A DNA stretch of 64,000 nt from Cunninghamia lanceolata (Eukaryota > Streptophyta > Pinopsida > Cupressales > Cupressaceae). The translations under genes and the position numbers were made by a program. This document shows positions 60,909 to 64,000 of this stretch, one piece after another. The stretch lies in the NCBI GenBank assembly GCA_027924645.1, contig BSBN01000187.1, forward strand, positions 18,184,001 through 18,248,000, given 5' to 3'. The first letter of the stretch is position 1, and each line of letters opens with the position of its first letter. Under the pieces are notes generated by a model. The model saw nothing but the letters and a program-made list of their open reading frames with translations. It searched no databases and was not told the origin of the DNA.

Positions 60909-61260
60909 CCACATAGTGACTAGCTCATATAGACATCACATGTTCACACATACTAATTTGCTCCATCATACACTACATATACATAATGCGAATAACTTAG
61001 GCATGCACGTCACACATACATAGTGTGACTAACTCATGCATGCAACTTACGTACACAATATAATTAGATTACACATACATCACATATACACAAGGTGATT
61101 GGCCCATTCAGGTGTCACATATACACATAGTGAGTAACTCTCACACACACACACATCACATATATACAATGTGACTAACTCATGCATGTACCACACCCAT
61201 AAAGTGTGATTGTCTTATGTGCATATCAAAGATACGTATAGTGACTAGCTAGTGAAAAGA
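60909..61260 (+). repeat. AC-rich degenerate minisatellite, R3 copy
   Basis: Counterpart of 18157-18480, with the segment lost in R1 still present and a short ACAC run near 61142. Confidence 0.6.
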
Positions 61261-61704
61261 GAATTATTGCCACCTTATTGTAAACATCTCTCCTTTTGCC
61301 TAAATCACTCGCATATAAGCCCATAAGTATAGGAAAGGCATCTCATACTACCCCATGGGTTCCATCATTTCTCAGTTCACTACCAACTATGATGATAAGA
61401 AAGCATCCCATACTACCTTTTGTCATCACTAATAAGGGGTAAGTGTAATAACATACAACACATGAGGACACTAATAAGATCTCCATAGCTGACCAAGAAT
61501 CCACATCATCTTACAGTTCTGGATAAACATAATCATGGACTTATGGATTTACCTCAACTAAGACTAGTACTTACATACAACTATTATTCACTTAGACTAA
61601 TTTAAAAATCAAAAACATGAGAAATATGCATTAGATAGAAACAACACATAAAACACCCAAAATCATTCTTATACCCAAATGCTAAGACAAAACTATGAGA
61701 TGAG

Positions 61705-61855
61705 AAGATACTAGCATCCATCACCTACATACCATTGGTGATAGCCAAACTAGTACTAGCATATATCACTTGCATGCCACTAAAGAAAGCCTACCTAAAC
61801 CCTATAAAAATGGGTAGCTCCTAGCATCTACCACTTACATGCTACTGGTGAAATC
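61705..61855 (+). repeat. Threefold direct repeat, R3 copy
   Basis: Three units of the CATCYATCACYTGCAT repeat; the first and third are the more diverged. Confidence 0.58.
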
Positions 61856-63037
61856 TTTCTAACCCAATGATACAACCAAATACTTCTTCAGGCAGATCAC
61901 ACTCCTTGGCTCCTGTCAAGTTGGAGAAACAATGAGCTTATCTATAGGTGGGTTATAGGATTTATAATGTGGGTGATCACTACGGAAGGTGCAAAATAAG
62001 CTATGTTCTAGGAGGTATTTCATACCACCTACCTATGCCCTTGTAGAGCCCTTACTCCAATCATTATGTGTTGCTAAGAAATCAGCTGGACTGTATCGAT
62101 CTTGGTTTAGAATTCTAACATTTGAAAGGTATAAGGACTTGGATCTAAACAATACTATCCTAAGGGTTTACACCATAGAGTAGTTAATCATGTTACAATT
62201 ACCATATAGAAATCCACAAACCTTTACACATGGTCTTATAGGTCATGGAGTCAAAATTACTAACATGCAAGTAACATGAGCCCAAATGAGCTAGGTTGCA
62301 TATACATAACAAAACAACTCATAATATAATCTCAAAGACCATTCATATCATTCCATTGTTACATAAAAACATAATATTTATTAGACACAAATTCAACCCA
62401 TGCCAATAATGTTATATAACATTCTACTTTTGAGTACATAACATTCACATGTTACCTATCACAAAACTTAACATAAAATTAGCCACCCAAACATATATAA
62501 AAGCTAAACACCATACCATGTTTGGTTAATACTTATTATTACTTGCACACATTCGACATAGGCAATCATTAGGAATTCCATCCTAACTCTTGATGTAAAT
62601 CTAGGCATGTATTTAGAGTAGGAAAATCATCCACACATATCAAGAGTTGCTTACACCATTAGATTATAATGGCGTAATTTTGTGTCATCATTAAATCCAA
62701 GGTTAGTAGGTTTCCATAATACAATTATAACTCTGTCATGACCAAGTTTATCATACCCAAGTATTTCTTAGAAGAAATAGACCTCTCTAGGGTCTTAAGG
62801 CTAACATATACCTTTCTATGCTTATTACTGAGCCTAGACACAAAACATAGTGTTCATCAAACAAAGCTCCAATAATCTTAGTCACAACAAGTCTAGAGGC
62901 AATCTCATGCATTGACATTAGAGATTGACCATGATGACAATAACTCTAAAAGTTCATCAAGGTTGGAGTAGATTAGGAAGTCCAAAATATGCAACGCTCA
63001 AAGTAAGTAAGCTTGATGATAATGAAGTGCCCTTTTA

Positions 63038-63253
63038 TCAGCTCAGACCTATATAGTTAGGACTTATTAACTGGAAGGTGAGTTCATAGCCATCAAATGT
63101 AGTTTCAACCTCAAGATGAAACATATTGAAGAGGGAAGGTTGATCAAGTTTAGGAACACCCCATACCTTGGAGTCATTCCCGCTATGGACTTGAGGTTCA
63201 GAGGTATCCTTCTTCCAATAACTGCCTACATACCTGCTTCCAAACATGATCAA
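63038..63253 (-). other. Small repeated ORF, R3 copy (unknown)
   Basis: A 71-codon frame, MIMFGSRYVGSYWKKDT ... MFHLEVETTFDGYELTFQL, open throughout and closest to the R1 version. Confidence 0.25.
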
Positions 63254-64000
63254 AGTAGCATGTAGTTCTCCTCAATTAATCTCTCAAGGGTTATACACAG
63301 AGGTTCCTACCCTCATGGTTTAATTATCACCCAAATTTACTACCCACACTTACTAATATTCCCATAATCAAATCCATACACAGAAATATGAATAACAACA
63401 AAATTAATATAAAATAAATCCAATTATATCATAGCACAAGAAATCATCAACCATAATATCTTCACAATGAAACAAATGTGCAAAGTCCTAATATTGGTCT
63501 ATAGGATGTCCTACTACATTATGATTTAATGATATTTAGTATTATAGTCATATATTATATTATGATATCCTTCCTAGAAAATCACAACATTGACAGGACT
63601 GTATAAAAACCATATGAAATTGGAAAGACTTACAACAATAATTATAAACTTGATTTAAGTATATAAACCATACCCAAGATAGTTGGAAACATTATATAAC
63701 TCAACTTAGCACTCAAAGATTCCTACACTTCTATCATGCCCATCAATGGCGATTAATTATATTAAACAAGATCAATCTCTGGAAGGACCTCCTAGAGAGT
63801 CAAAGAATATAATTTTGTTATGATCTTTTTTAGACCAAACTAACTTCCATAATCCTAACCTTGTTCACATCAATAATACTTTTGCATATTGATCATATCA
63901 AATATGATATGATGAGAACAAAGATCGAGTACCATTATTGCATAAGATAATGACATTCAACAAGTTATTCAAAACCCCAAATGCATAATGTTGTGACAGA

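Larger units (their letters stand above)
60909..64000 (+). repeat. R block, copy 3 (runs off the window)
   Basis: It matches R1 18157-21190 and equivalents. It has the minisatellite, threefold repeat and small ORF; the PPR and PGG fragments would lie beyond the edge. Up to about 63500 its diagnostic words follow R1; after about 63570 they follow R2. No gene is seen at 61870-63037 or 63254-64000. Confidence 0.8.

Noticed and set aside
1..64000. A new defence, regulatory or metabolic system
   Set aside because: All coding signals belong to decayed retroelements or host-gene relics; no intact set of genes exists in the window.

Overview
This is nuclear DNA of a land plant, most likely one with a large, repeat-rich genome; nothing read here fixes the species. 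The evidence is the type of retrotransposon and host-gene fragment. There is an L1-type LINE with a DUF4283-like ORF1, a Copia element primed by initiator tRNA-Met, a gag-only LTR element with very long LTRs, and pieces of pentatricopeptide-repeat (PPR), 2-oxoglutarate dioxygenase and ankyrin-PGG genes. I find no intact protein-coding gene. Every recognisable reading frame is broken by stops, frameshifts or deletions.

The window is a degraded tandem array of one unit of about 13.2 kb (LINE start to LINE start, 33963 to 47155). Each unit has four blocks in order: a LINE of about 5.8 kb (L); a downstream block with a dioxygenase fragment on the minus strand (D); an AT-rich block with an AC-rich minisatellite, a PPR fragment and a PGG-domain exon (R); and a block leading to the next LINE (U). 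The order is: unrelated flank 1-1037; U1 1038-2338; L1 2349-16967; D1 16978-18156; R1 18157-23160; truncated U 23161-24257; a second R (R') 24258-32423 that follows with no LINE or D block; U' 32424-33962; L2 33973-39474; D2 39485-40659; R2 40660-45620; U2 45621-47154; L3 47165-59726; D3 59737-60908; R3 60909-64000, running off the end.

All three LINEs have the same target-site duplication, GCTAAAAAGT (one changed base in the last). The LINE therefore inserted once and the locus was then multiplied. Later insertions mark the copies: a 436-bp solo LTR at the same base in L1 and L3 but not L2; an orphan 996-bp inverted-repeat element and a 7.36-kb antisense gag-only LTR retrotransposon in the 3' UTR of L1; a 3.1-kb solo LTR in R'; a 6.3-kb Copia element splitting the reverse transcriptase of L3; and a hAT-like MITE in three of the four U blocks. 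Shared small differences pair R1 with R3 and R' with R2 over most of the block, but R3 becomes R2-like near 63550. This points to exchange or conversion between units.

No new functional system was found. The value of the window is as a record of a LINE-containing segmental array, with several unclassified repeat families and a motif-dense LTR.
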